From: Neoceratodus forsteri
Lineage: Eukaryota > Chordata > Ceratodontiformes > Ceratodontidae
Reading direction: 5' to 3'
Length of the DNA stretch: 64,000 nt
Assembly (NCBI GenBank): GCA_016271365.2
Contig: CM057451.1
Coordinates: 370,781,501-370,845,500 of the forward strand
The position numbers were made by a program, and so were the translations under genes. A model generated the notes under the pieces. It was not told the origin of the DNA. It did not search any database and worked only from the letters and a program-made list of their open reading frames with translations. Below are positions 11,171-22,900 of this stretch, piece by piece (position 1 is the first letter of the stretch; every line of letters starts with the position of its first letter).

Positions 11171-12469
11171 GTTCTCTGTGAGGACGGAGGCAAGGCGCAC
11201 ATCCCCTACTTAGGAAATAAAGACTGGAGAACCGAGGTCCCAAAACCAGCATCCCGGCGTGACTCAAGGTTGATGTGGTAGTGGGTGATGAAGGTGTGTG
11301 CTGACTTCCAGGTAGCAGCCCTGCAGATTTCCTGGATAGGGACATCCCTGGAAGCAGCCACTGATGCAGCAGTATGGTGGGTAGAATGAGCTCTTATACC
11401 TGGGAGGCTCCATGCCTGCCAACCTATAGCAGAGATCTATGCAGGAGGTGACCCACCTGCTATCGTCCGCTTGGCTGCAGGTCTGCCAGGTGCGGCTTCA
11501 GCGTGGGTGACAAACAGCTGGAGAACCTCTCCCGAACTCAGCCATCCGCCCTTATAGTAATCAAGCGCCTTCTAGGGTCCAAAGTATGGAGCCTATATTC
11601 GGGCCTCCGAGGTGATTGGGGGTAGAACACCGCAGAGTCAACACCTGGTTAAGGTGAAATCCACACAACCTTCGGAAGGAATTTCGAGTGGGGCGCAGGA
11701 CAACCTTGTCCCTGTGGAAGACCAGATAAGGAGACTCGATGGAAAGCGCCTGGAGCTCTCCCATCCTTCTGGCTGACGTGACAGCCACCAAGAAGGCGGT
11801 CTTCCATGACAGGTGAGAGATGTCACACCTGTGCATCAGTTTGAATGGCTTGTCCATGAGCTTAGCCAATACCAGCAGTAGATCCCTCGGAGGTGGAGGT
11901 TCTCGCACCGGAAGGGATATGTGATCAAGGCCTTTGAAAAAGCACCCGACCATCTTCTCCTGTGCCACCGACTGCTTCCCGGCGCGCGCCCGGTAAGCAG
12001 AGATGGCTGCCAGGTGCACCTTAAGGGTCATCGACTGAAGCCCTAGCTGAGAAAGGGACCATAGGAAGTCCAGAATGCTGGCCAAGGAACAGGAGGAAGG
12101 GTCCAACCCCTAATCCTGACACCAAATGGAGAATCTCTTCCATTTAAAGGCATAGCATTTTCTGGTCGACTCCTTACGGGATGCCTCAACAACGCTGAGG
12201 ACCTCGTTGGAAAGATCCAAGGCCTGGAACTCCAGCCACTCAGGAACCAGGCCGTCAGGTGCAGGGATTGAAGGTCCGGGTGGAATACCTTCCCCTGGTT
12301 GACTGAGATCAGGCCCGGGCAGGATGGAAGCCATCTCGGGAGCCTGGAGCTGAGGCTGAGGAGATCTGGATACCAGAACTGACGGGACCAGTCTGGGGCT
12401 ACCAGAATCACCTGCGCCTTGTGGATCAAGGGAAATGGGAGAAAGACGTAGAAGAGGCCCGGGGTCCAC
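11171..12469 (-). pseudogene. DIRS A tyrosine recombinase, broken
   Basis: Integrase of the element. The N-terminal region contains VEASRKESTRKCYAFKWKRF, then LKVHLAAISAYRA, then the catalytic domain start KTAFLVAVTSARRMGELQAL with its first arginine. The C-terminal box near 11360-11400 reads RAHSTHHTAAS: the HxxR arginine has become His, consistent with a CpG transition, since DIRS D has RAHSTRGTAAS. The tyrosine block is near 11300 (THYHINLES). At least one stop lies between 11545 and 11561 and a stop near 12106. The gene is inactive on two independent counts. Confidence 0.88.
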
Positions 12470-14100
12470 GGCCTCGAGAAGGCATCCCCCTGCAGCAAGC
12501 CCTGCTGAGGGGGGCGGGCATGAAACAGCCTCAGCTTCGCATTCTCCCTGGAGGGAAACAGGTCCACCTGAGGTGTGCCCCAGTGGGAGAACAGATCGTG
12601 TACTACCTCCAGCTTAGGGCATCGGGCAGAGTGTTGGATGCTCCCGCCACATGAATGGCTAGGAGATCTGCCTCCGGTCTGCCCACGAGAGACCAAGTGC
12701 GGACAGCTTCCTTGCACAGAGGCAAGGAGCGCGTCCCGCCCTGGCGGTTTAGGTAGTACATGGTCGTGGTGTTTTCCGTCTGGACCTGGAACACTTGACC
12801 CCATACAAACGGAGCGAAGGCGGTGAGGGCTAGTCGGACTGCTCAAAGCTCCAGCAGGCTGATGTGGCATCGAGACTCCTGGGGGGACCAGAGGCCGTGC
12901 GCTCTGAGCTCCCCCAGACAGGCACCCCAACCCATCAGAGGCGCGTCGGTCGTTAGAGTGACCATCGGCTCTAGGTGGACAAACAGGATACCCTCCTGCA
13001 GATGAGCAGGAACGATCCACCACTGGAGAGCGTTCCCCATCTCCTGGGTCACTATCACTGGCTGGTGCAGAGGACTGGAACACTGTGACCACTGGCGGGC
13101 CTGTCCCCATTGCAGGAGACGCATGTGCCAGCTCGCCCAATGGACCACGCTGGCGCAGGCCGCCATGAGGCCCAGGAGGCGCAGGAAGTCCCGGGTAGGG
13201 CGCAACTGCCCAACCAGAAATGACTGGGCAAAGGAGGAAAGAACCTCGGCCCTGTCCGCCAGGAGCCATGCTCTGGCTCGAAGAGAGTCACGCTCTGCCC
13301 CGATGAACTGAATTACCTGCGCTGGCATGAGTTCCGATTTGGCTTCGTTGATGAGGAGGCCAATCTGAGAGTAGACCTGGAGGGCCAGATCCCTGGACCG
13401 CTCCACCTCCGACTTGGAGGAGGCTGCAATCAGTCAGTCGTCCAGCAAAGGGTACACCCCCGGACCCTTTGGCACCGCAGGAATGCTGTCACCACTGCCA
13501 TGCATTTGGTGAAGACCCTGGGAGCTGAAGAGAGGCCGAAGGGCATGGCCCGGAACTCGTAAAGGGATCCCTCCACTCTGAAGCAGAGGAATCGCTAGTG
13601 GGACGGACAGATTGGGACGTGAAAGAACGCATCCTGAAAGTCCAGAGAACAGAACCACACGCTTCGTTCTAAGGATGGGATGATCTGCGCCAGAGTGATC
13701 ATCCTGAAGGTTCGAGACCTTAGGAATTTGTTCAGGTCGTGGAGGTCTAGAATGGGGCACCAGCCCCCCGTCCGTTTTGGGACCAGGAAGTACCTGGACA
13801 CAAACCCTGGGTCTGAAGAAGGATCTGCCACCTCCCTGATCACCTCCTTCTGGAGGAGCAGGGCAATGTCAGCTCGACGGGCCGACAGAGAGGCTGCGGA
13901 CCCCGTAGCCCCCCGTGGGGCGACGGCTTGACAGGGTGGGGACTGCTCGAATTCCAGCGGCAGACCCTTTCCTACCATTTCCAACACCCAGCAGTCCGTG
14001 GTGATATCGGACCAGGCAGAAAGGAAATGGCGGAGCCGTCCCCCCACGGGGGGAACTCGGGGAGGAGCGACGAGGTTGGGGGCGACACCCCTCAACCCAT
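12470..14100 (-). pseudogene. DIRS A reverse transcriptase and RNase H, broken
   Basis: From 5' to 3' on the minus strand: GWCPILDLHDLNKFL and FCSLDFQDAFFHVPI (about 13750-13600), a catalytic block reading YPLLDD followed by a stop (about 13450-13430), INEAKSELMPAQVIQFIGAE, TTDAPLMGWGA (RNase H first aspartate, about 12950) and VQTENTTTMYYLNRQGG (about 12780). The RNase H is fused downstream of the reverse transcriptase, as in all DIRS. Three or more frame changes occur. It overlaps the end of gag in a different frame. Confidence 0.88.
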
Positions 14101-16411
14101 CACTGGGCAGGCTTGGAGGAAGGACAGCCGAGGAGCCTCCCGGACCTTTCCCTCCCGGATTCCTGTTGGAGGAAGCAGCAGCAGGCTTGGCTTTGGGGTG
14201 CCAAGTGCGAGCCTGCTGGCCCTGATGCTGGTGTTGTTGGGCCAGATGTGCCGCAGGGGCTGAAGGACGAAAGGGCTTACGCTGCTGATAGCAGCCTTTG
14301 TCCTTCTGGGCAGACGTGACCGAGTCCAAGGTGGCATTGGACTTCTCGATCCGTTGAAGATGCCCCTCAACCTCGGGACCAAACAAGTCAGTACCCAGGA
14401 AGGGAATGTCTGCCAGCTTGTGCTGGGTATCTGCCATGAAAGTGGAGATCCGCAGCCAAGCTCTGCGGTGTATGGCCACTGTGGCTACTACTGACCGGGC
14501 ACACAAATCAGCGATGTCCAGGGAGGTCTGAAGCTGCTGTTTGGCCACCGCCCTTCCCTGATCCCGCACCTGCTTGACAGTAGTTTGGAGGTCAGCTGGG
14601 AGATGAGGAATCACCTCATCCAGGGAGCCCAAAAGGGCATGTGAAAAGTGTGCCATCAGGACGGCCGAGCTGGCCTGACGAAGGCCTAGAGAGGAAGCGG
14701 TGTAAACTTTCCACCTGGAGTAGTCCAGCTTCTTGGACTCCTTGTCAGGAGTTTTGTCCATGTCCCGAGCGTTCCCGGAATGCTGGAAACGCTATCGGTC
14801 ACGAGCCCCTCCGCAGAGGGGTGCTCCGAGAAACCGGAGAGTGAACTGGTGGGGACAGCATACTTCCGAGCCATCCTGGCCGAAGGTGCTAGACGAAGCT
14901 GGCCACTGCCACAGCTCAGGGCCGGGCCAACAATAGCCCGGCCACGGGGAAAAGCCTCCGTGGGAGAATCCCTCAGTCCAGTATCTCCGTGAGGATACCT
15001 GGCCCGTTACAAGCGGGTTCGAGCTTCATCCCAGTGGACTCTGAGATGAGCCAAAGCATTCCCAAAAACAAGGATGGGCTCTTGTCCACTGACTGACCCC
15101 CAATGGACTCCAAGTCAAGTGGCCTGGAGAACAAGGAGGAGTCATCATCAGACTCCGAGGAGTCTGCGAACTGCTGCCAAGCGCCTGAGCCACCCTCCAC
15201 CTGCCGAGGTCGATCAGGAGTGGGGGTGACCAACAACCGATGGGGCAAGCCCTGACCTGACCGAGAATCTTTGGTCAGGATCCCAAATTTTGGTTGTGGA
15301 GGTGGGGGTTCCACCACAATGGGTTGCGCAGCTGCTTTCAGCCGAACAACCGGTGCCAGCTTCGGCTCCTCGACCACTATGAGGGGTTGTTTCGGCCGTC
15401 CCGGTGATAGCCACTTAATGGCCGAGGAAGACGACGAAGTCGGCCTATTCCCGGTCAAAAGGAGCTGCTGCCACATGAGCTCCTCGTAGCGCCGACGCAA
15501 TTTGCACCACAGCCTATCCTCTGAAGAGGACGAAGACGAGGATAAGCGGCGCCGCCGCTTTCCACAGTGCCGAGACCAAGACCGCCAATGTCGGCGGGAT
15601 CAGCTGGACTGAGAAGAGGTCCGAGACCAAGACCTTCAGTGTTTCCAAGGGTGGGTCTGAGAGGGGGCCGGGGAAACCCGCTCCTCCCTCAGTTCAGGGA
15701 CCTTAACCGGGGACTCCGGCTCAGGAGGCACAGGCAAGTCCTCGGTTTCCACCGGGGGAACCGGTGAAGAAGGGCTGTCAGCTTCTCCAGTCGACAGACC
15801 GTCCGAGAAAAATCTCGACCGTGTCGATGGGTGTCTCGGCCGGCTGACCTGACGGGGACACCGTGAAGCCAGCGGCCTTAGCCGCAACCTCGACCGAAGT
15901 CGAGTGCCAACTCTCTGGGGAAGGGGACCTCTCCCGCTCCCACGAACGTCGACGGTGGGACTTACCCTTGGGGTCTTTCTTTTTGGACAGAGAGGAATGT
16001 CCCGAAGGGCGTTCTCCCTTGGTGGAGAGGGATTGGCAAAGCTCCTTGAAAGAAGCTGTGTAGGAGGATTCCAAGGAGAGCGGGATAAATGCCGCGACCA
16101 AGGATGATGGTGATGCGGCCTGGGCCGCCTCCTCCTCGAGGGCAATCATCTGCTACAGCTGTTCCGCCCAGCCTGCAGCCGCGGACATGGACACCTTGCC
16201 TCACTAGACTTAACCGAGGATAACATTTTTGGGTGCCCAACAGTAACCGAACAGCGCGGTCCTCAGACCCGAAGCGAAAAGGATTGCACAGCTCACAAGC
16301 CTGTAAGTCATGGCCGAGTCCAAGGCAATAAACACACGTGGCGTGCGGATCGGTCCTGGACATCTTCTGCCCACAGGGGCACCGATGAAATCCGGGAGTC
16401 AATTTGTCCAT
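13900..16411 (-). pseudogene. DIRS A gag-like ORF1, broken
   Basis: The start is an ATG at 16411 (MDKLTPGFHRCPCGQKM), chosen because the conserved Cys/His module follows at once: CPCG, RTDPHATCVYCLGLGHD, CELC. A long Ser/Pro/Arg-rich middle region (about 16100-14850) follows. A conserved helical domain comes next: DKESKKLDYSRWKVYTASS, HRRAWLRISTF and DTQHKLADIPF (about 14760-14400). The protein is presumably the nucleocapsid of the element; DIRS gag has no detectable similarity to retroviral gag. Frame changes near 15960, 15500 and 14970 break it. The DNA here is more G+C-rich than the flanking intron. Confidence 0.8.
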
Positions 16412-16529
16412 CGCAGCCACAAGGGAAGATACAGACCGAAATCTTGTAAATCTTAAAATAAGTTTTGGATTAACCGAAGAGTGTGAATCCAGCCTAAAAC
16501 ACAGAGCTAAGGAGGAACCTGAGCTTACA

Positions 16530-16653
16530 AGGAGAGTTTTACCACCGGGTGGGTGGGTGGGAGGAGACAGCTTGAAGACCTTCCAGCAACATTTAAAGCG
16601 GCAAGGAACCTGCCAGTAAGTGTGGATTGAACAACATATCCACATCCCTAGAA
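16530..16653. repeat. DIRS A 5' inverted terminal repeat
   Basis: Inverted match to 10838-10990, including the run of GGGT repeats near 16545 that mirrors the ACCC run at 10960. The outermost 34 bases are also copied in the internal complementary region at 11117-11160. Confidence 0.88.
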
Positions 16654-16888
16654 TGATGGCTTTTGTGCACACTCCACCAAACTACAGCAGCCTGTCACCA
16701 AGATCTGGCACCTAAACACCAAGGGGCTTCTCATTCCACTTCAGTAGCTGAGAAGATGAAGGGGCCTCCCAGGGAGGGACACACCTAGAACTGGAGTCAA
16801 AGACGTCCTGCAATCTGACAGCAGGCAATGCCAGCACAGAAGTGGGTCTAGGGGGAATTTGGAGCAACCACCTGGAAGACCTAACGGA

Positions 16889-17464
16889 GAGGAGCAGCAG
16901 CGGTGAAGGAGGTAAAAAAGTAATGGAAAAAAAAAGTGGGCAGTGGAAATGTTTCTATGCAACTGCTGTATTTTCATGTGTCACTTTTTTCAGAAACTCT
17001 ATTACTACTGCAGTATACTTGTTACAGCGGTACAGAACAGGCTGAACCCTGAATTCCACTAGTGTTCTGCACCTACAGTATAGTGTTATGTAGATAACAC
17101 CAACAAGCTATGTAAGAGCTGTGTTATCTATCCCCAAAAAATACCTATGTTTAAAACCATTACATTAACTGCATTTGCCTGAAGGAGAGCAGCACCTAGT
17201 GGTGAAGGAGATGAAAAAATTAAAAATAATGGCCAAAACAAAAAGTGGGCCAAGGAAATGTTTCTACATGCCGTTCTTTTCATAAACTATTGCTGCTGCA
17301 GTATACCTGTTGCTGTGGTACAGAAAAAGGTTGGGACCTGAATCCCACTAGTGGTCTGCAAAAGTACAGTATACTGTCATGTAGGTAATACCAACAAGCT
17401 ATGCAAGAGCTGTGGTATCTATTAAAAAAAACATTTAAAACCATTACATTAACTGCATTTGCTT
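16889..17464. repeat. Two-copy tandem repeat, unit about 285-290 bp
   Basis: Unit 1 (16889-17182) and unit 2 (17183-17464) share long matches: AGTGGGC followed by GGAAATGTTTCTA, GCAGTATAC, CCACTAGTG.TCTGCA, ACCAACAAGCTATG and CATTTAAAACCATTACATTAACTGCATTTGC. The units differ by many substitutions and small gaps, so the duplication is not recent. No coding potential or terminal repeat was seen, so the family is unknown. Confidence 0.85.
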
Positions 17465-18057
17465 TTTATGGTTTTTAGGGTTTCACTTTGTCCCATAGTT
17501 AAGTCTCAAAAAAGACAGCTGGTTTGTGGCAGACAAGATTTTGCTACGCAAGGCCAACAACGGATGTTTTGATCCTTATCTTACAACTATACGTGATATA
17601 TTTGTTGTTATGACACATTTAAAAAGCCTCTGACACCACATGTATAGTTTTAAGAAATACATAAGCAATACATTTTAGTTTAAATTTCGTATGGTTACAT
17701 TCTTCTCATACCATTTAACTTATAACATTTTCATGAAAAACAGGATTCTCTGTCACTAGGTCCTCATCTGCTCTTACTGCTTGTCTACAGTTGACATCGT
17801 AACTCTTTCCATAGAGTCTGGCGCATAAGTTAAATATTGATACATATGATCAGATTCACATATAGCGCTAATGAATATATCATGTTTTAAAACAATGCCC
17901 ATACATTTTACTACTGCAAGCAGAGCAAGGGCAGCTCAAATATGTCACCATGCATGATGCTGGCTTCCATAATGACGGTGGCTGACTCATCATGCCGGAC
18001 TTGCTTGTAGTTGTTTACATTTTGGGCTACATTTAAAATGTGACAAAGTCTTGATGT
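17465..18057. other. Intronic sequence with no recognised feature
   Basis: AT-rich intron between the tandem repeat and the hairpin MITE. No protein-like frame, repeat or RNA signature was recognised on either strand. Confidence 0.6.
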
Positions 18058-18684
18058 TTAAAGGTGGGTCTGTCAGCTCCCCAGGAGCAAAGAAGCAGGA
18101 ACTTTAGGTCTCGATTAGCAAAACTGCGAATTGTTTGACTTTTTTTTTTTTTTAATAATTTACAATGCTGGAATCCTTATGTTTACCTGGTTGATCCTAT
18201 GACCCCACCTCCCTCCCAACCTGCTCTTATTTTCACAGAGTTCCCCACGGTCAGCCCTCTGATAACGCAATCAACAGGCTATGGCACGAGTGACTCCTAT
18301 GTGCCAGTATACGCTACAGGAATAATTACAGCATATACAGCGTGTGTTTGCGCTTCTACTGCCAGTACCAGTCGACAGAGGAAAACCCTTTACTCAGTCA
18401 ACTGGTACTGGCATTGGAAGTGCAAACACGTGTTGTATATGTTTTCATTATTCCTATAGCATACACTGGCACACAGGAGACTTTGCCCAACAGTCGTGTC
18501 GTCATCATCATAATCATCAGGCTGGCCGCTGGGGACTATAGAAAAATAATGGGGGGGGGGGGACCAAATAAAATTAAGGATTCCAGCAATGTAAGTTAAA
18601 AAAAAGTCAAACAGTTTGCAGTTTTCTTAATCGGGACCTAAAGGTCACTTTGTTGCTCCTGGGGAGCTGACTGTTCCCCTTTAA
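18058..18684. mobile_element. Hairpin MITE with TTAA ends (Kolobok/T2-like)
   Basis: The whole 627 bp is one imperfect inverted repeat around a centre near 18385. The outer arms read TTAAAGGTGGGTCTGTCAGC on the left and its near complement ending CCCCTTTAA on the right. Inner arms include GTGCCAGTATACGCTACAGG against its complement at 18440-18475. The TTAA ends followed by AAGG are those of the T2-MITEs known from Xenopus, which are mobilised by Kolobok-type transposases and duplicate TTAA. No transposase is encoded. The family name rests on remembered terminal sequence only. Confidence 0.82.
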
Positions 18685-18964
18685 AGTAATACTTATATGA
18701 ACAGTTACAGCTGCCCTTTTGGGGGACTTTAGAACGACAGACTCCCACAAATTCTGGTTCAGTTGCCCTTTAACATCACTTTTCCTTGTGTAAAATCAAG
18801 TATGAGAGATCACTGCTGAGTGTTTTTTAGCTCACTGACGCTTCTTGTTGATATAACAGCCAACAGGAATGTCTTCCAGGTGAGGAACTTTAACTCAATA
18901 GTGGCCACATGCTCAAATGGGCAGGTCATTTTTTTATTTTAGGTTGTTTAACCGGTAGTAGCAC

Positions 18965-19385
18965 ACTAACATACTAACATACTATTTGCCAGCAGATTAG
19001 GCCTTACGGTCTATCGAGTCTGCTCGAACCTTAGATCTTTAGTTGGGTGCCGAGGCCCTCCCATCCCTTGTGCTCCAGAAACCCCTATCATCCATCCCCA
19101 CCCCCAGGGACAGGCCATCATCTGATAAATCCACTTTCTGTGTCTGTCCCACCCTCTCTTGAAGCCCTCCACTGTGGATCTCTGAACCAGCTCACCAGGC
19201 AGTGCATTCCAAGGGTCCACCACCCTCTCAGTGAAAAACCTCCTCCTCTTTTCCCCCCTCACCCTTCCACCTTCCAACTTCAAACCATGCCCTCTGGTGA
19301 TACCTCCCTGCTTTAGTCTAAAGATCCCCTCCATGTTTACCCTATTTATTCCCTTGAGGTACTTGAAGACCTGAAGGCTGAAAGC
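18965..19385 (-). mobile_element. CR1 3' end, 5'-truncated
   Basis: The minus strand encodes the ORF2 C-terminus: QVFKYLKGINRVNMEG, GHGLKLEGG and RRRFFTERVVDPWNALPGE, ending with WDRHRKW, then a 3' terminus reading TAGGCCTAATCTGCTGGCAA. It belongs to the same 3'-end family as the long CR1 at 6014-10488. It is only about 420 bp, a typical short CR1 insertion. Confidence 0.9.
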
Positions 19386-19392
19386 TTTTTTA

Positions 19393-19548
19393 CAGGAGCG
19401 ACCTGGGAGCACAGGGAAGTCAAGTGACTTGCTCAGGGTCACACAGTATGCAAGTGGAAGCTGTGGGATTCAAACCCAGGGCTGGTCTGCTGGATGTCAC
19501 CAGATTTGCAGCTCAGAGCGTTAAACCACTGCGCTATACTGCCTCATT
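19393..19548 (-). mobile_element. MIR-type SINE
   Basis: Read on the minus strand it starts GGCAGTATAGCGCAGTGGTT, holds the tRNA-like B box GGTTTGAATCCCA, then the MIR core with ACTGTGTGACCCTGAGCAAG and TCACTTGACTTCCCTGTGC. These are the landmarks of MIR, an ancient tRNA-derived, core-domain SINE mobilised by L2. An L2 relic is present elsewhere in this intron. Confidence 0.9.
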
Positions 19549-19905
19549 AACAGAGCTGAACACCAAGTTCAGGTCCTAAGCAGGAATATGTTTCTCCAAG
19601 GGGGTGCATATGTGAGAGGCTTTTAAATAATCTAACCTTGGATGTGCAAACAAGGATCCTGCTAGGCACTGGAACTAAACTCAGAAATAGCAGGAAAAAA
19701 AAACCTTTAGAGATGCTGGCCTTAAGCAAAAAGAATTTAAATGTGACAACTAGTCCAAGATTAATACACTCTCTGCATTTTCAGCTGACTGTGAATTGTT
19801 CCCAAAACAAATTCAGAACCTTTTCCATTTTGAATTGTAAGTTTTTCTTATGGATGGTCCTTTATAACCCAGGTAGAAACATTTAGTGTATAAGACGCAA
19901 TTTTT
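19549..19905. other. Intronic sequence with no recognised feature
   Basis: Short interval between the MIR and the old DIRS G. No repeat or coding signal recognised. Confidence 0.55.
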
Positions 19906-22900
19906 TCAGGAGCCAATGCCTTCAGGTGAAGGAATTCCAAGTCTGAATGGTTCATTTGGCCTCTTTAGATTGTTAGATCTCAACAGAGGCAGAGTGTGAG
20001 TCCTTTGGGACATCTGGAGTAACAGTGAATACCAAGGCTCTCTGGGACACTCTTGTGCTGTCAGGACCATGGTTACATGTTCCACCATCATATTCAGAAG
20101 CACTTCCTGTATTACAGGAAATGGAAAGCAAAGAGAAAGCTGTTCACCCAGTATATGCTGAGAGCACCTTTCTGGGACTGTTTCCAGACATGGGGCTCTG
20201 CAGCAGAACAGTGGCTGCTGCTTCTGCTCCCAAGAGGCAAAACGGTCCACTTCTGGAACACACCACTTCCTCAAAACTGACCATAGCAGTTTGTTACAGG
20301 GACCACTCATGGGTAACATGTGCCAGCCTGCTGAGTGCGTCTGACAGTACACTGCCTTTCTGTGCAACATGGACTGCAGCGACATATGCACTGAGAGTAA
20401 AGACTGCATCCCAATTTTTTTGTTCTGCCCTGCAGTTTTAAGGATCCTGCACGGCCTTGTTTACGTAATACAGTACGCTATTGTGCTACTGTCTGCCCTC
20501 ATCTGTAGAACGTGGTTCTTGATCAATGTTGAGAAGGGCTTCAGGGACAGAAACACTGTTCTGAGGTCCAGCAGCTTTATGCGTTCTTTCATCTCTGCCG
20601 AGTTCCATACTCCCTTTATTGTGTGGTGTGAGATATGCCCTCCCCATCCTGAGGTATCTGTCATAAGCTCTAAATTGTGCCAGACTTGAAAGATTAATAT
20701 ACAAGTTAGCCAGCCTGGGAGTGGGTCCCAAGATGATAGCCTGGGTAAAGAATTGGCAGGAGACTAGGACACAGAGGGTAATAGTAAATGGAGTCCACTC
20801 TGAAGAAAGGAGAGTTACTACTGGGGTACCGCAGGATTCAATATTAGGACCGGTCCTCTTCAATATCTTTATAAGCGACATTGTAGAGGGACTAGAAGGA
20901 AAAGTATGTCTCTTTGCAGATGAAACAAATATCTGCAACAGAGTTGATGCACAAAGTGGGGTGGAAAGGATGACAAGGGACTTGGCAAGGTTAGAGGAAT
21001 GGTCAAATGTATGGCAGCTTAGATTCAATGCTAAGAAGTGCAAGGTAATGCACCTGGGAAACAAAAACCCAGGGGAAGAGTACACAATGGCAGGGTGAGA
21101 TACTAACAACAAAAATGGAAAGGGACCTGGGGGTAGTCATATCAGATGACTTAAAGATGGGCAAGCAATGTGAGAGGGCAGTAAGGAGGGCTGGGGGGAT
21201 ACTGGGATGCATAGGGAGAGGCATCACCAGTAGAAAACAGGAAGTTGTTATCCCTCTGTACAGACAGCTGGTCAGACCCCATCTGGAGTACTCACGTGCA
21301 GTTCTGGAGACCCAATCTCCATGAGGACATAGACAGGATGGAAGCTGTCCAGAGGAGGGCAACTAAAATGTGCAGGGTCTGCACGGAAGACATATGAGGA
21401 GACTAAAGGAGCTTAATATGTATAGCCTCGAGGAAAGGAGGGAGAGGGGGACATGATAAAACTTTCAAGTACCTCAAGGAATCAACAAAGTCAAGAGGGT
21501 AGCATCTTTCAAAAAAAGAGGTGTGCAAGAACAAGGGGGCACAATTTGAAGATGGGGGTGGCTGGCTCAAAGTAATGTAAGGAAGTATTTTTTCACAGAG
21601 AGGGTTGTGGATGCATGGAACAGCCTTCCGGAGGAAGTTGTGGAGTCAAAAACAGTGGTTGAATTCAAGCGTGCATGGGACAGTCATGAGGCAATTCTAG
21701 GGGGTGGGGGTAGAAAGAAGTAGGCTGCTGGTTAACTAGGATCTGCAGCTTATCCATTAGGTAGGGAAATGGGCAGACTGGGTGGGCCAAGCGGTCCTTA
21801 TCTGCAGTCAAATTCTATGTTTCTATAGGTTTCTATGTTTCTAAGGTGCTGAACCTGCTGCCACCACTGGAGGTAGCACTGGAGCCTTTTCTATATCAGT
21901 ATCAGCACAGTTATGGGATTCCCCACTTGAGAGCAGCATTTTTTTCAGGTATAACCAAACTGCTCTTATGTGCTATCTTGCCCATAGTACCACACAGATT
22001 GTGGCTAACATGAAACCTGACAATTTGAGAAAATCTTGTGCAGTCCTTCTTGTTCCAGTGTGGAAGGAGGCTGCATACTGTACCAGTGTTTGGATCCTTT
22101 CCTATAGGGGGGAAAAGGCCTTTGCTTGAACTGTGTCCAGGTGTGCTCCAGTGAAGTGCAGGTTTTGTGTGGGTTCTAAGTTTGATTTGCCTAAATTCAG
22201 GATGAACCCCGCTTTTTCTATCAGAAGCGCAGACTAGTCTACTTAATTAATAGCAGGACTTATTCCTTGGTTCTCCCACAAACTAATTGGTCATCTGAGT
22301 ATGGACAGACTGTCCCACCATTTCTTCAAAGTGCTCATGCTACTACAGACAGGCACTTTGTAAATACTCTTGGAGCAAAGGTCAGTCTGAAGGGTACTGC
22401 CCTGTACTGTTACTTATCCATTCCTACTCTGAAGTGTAACCATTTTCTGTGGCTTGGTCTTAGTGAAGTGTGAAGGTATGCATTCTTCAGATTCAATGAA
22501 CAAAGCCAGTGCCTTGCTGCAAAGATGGACTTACTCTTCGCAAGGTAACCACTTTGAGCTTTCCCTTTTTATCTGTTTAGATCCTTACAGTAGGTTGAGT
22601 ACTGGTGGCCACTCTCCTAATTTTTTCTTTTGTTAGAAAGTACCTGGAGAAAATCATATTCTCATTTCCTTTGTTGGCATCCTCTCTACAGCACTGAGAT
22701 ACCAGAGATTTCGAACTTCCAAGTTTAATTGCTGCATCTCTTCTGATGAACTTGGTTTGAATACTGTGAATTTCTTTTGTTTTGGACCGACAAACAAAAG
22801 TTAGACTGAAGTATTTTTTCACAATATCCAGCACCCATCTGTCTGCTGTAACAGACTGCCACTACTGGAAACGTTCAAAGGTGTCCCCCCCCCCCACACA

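Larger units (their letters stand above)
10838..16653 (-). mobile_element. DIRS retrotransposon A, structurally complete, decayed
   Basis: About 5.8 kb with the full DIRS plan on the minus strand: 5' terminal repeat, gag, reverse transcriptase, RNase H, tyrosine recombinase, internal complementary region, 3' terminal repeat. The left end (from AATACAGGTTACTCACC) and right end (to CCACATCCCTAGA) are copied back to back in the internal complementary region at 11059-11160, which fixes both ends. All genes carry stops or frameshifts. DIRS elements replicate through circular DNA and integrate with a tyrosine recombinase, so no target duplication is expected, and none was seen. The left flank is L2 sequence. 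Confidence 0.93.

Noticed and set aside
19393..19548. Functional tRNA gene
   Set aside because: A tRNA-like B box exists, but the rest is the MIR core; no cloverleaf could be drawn.
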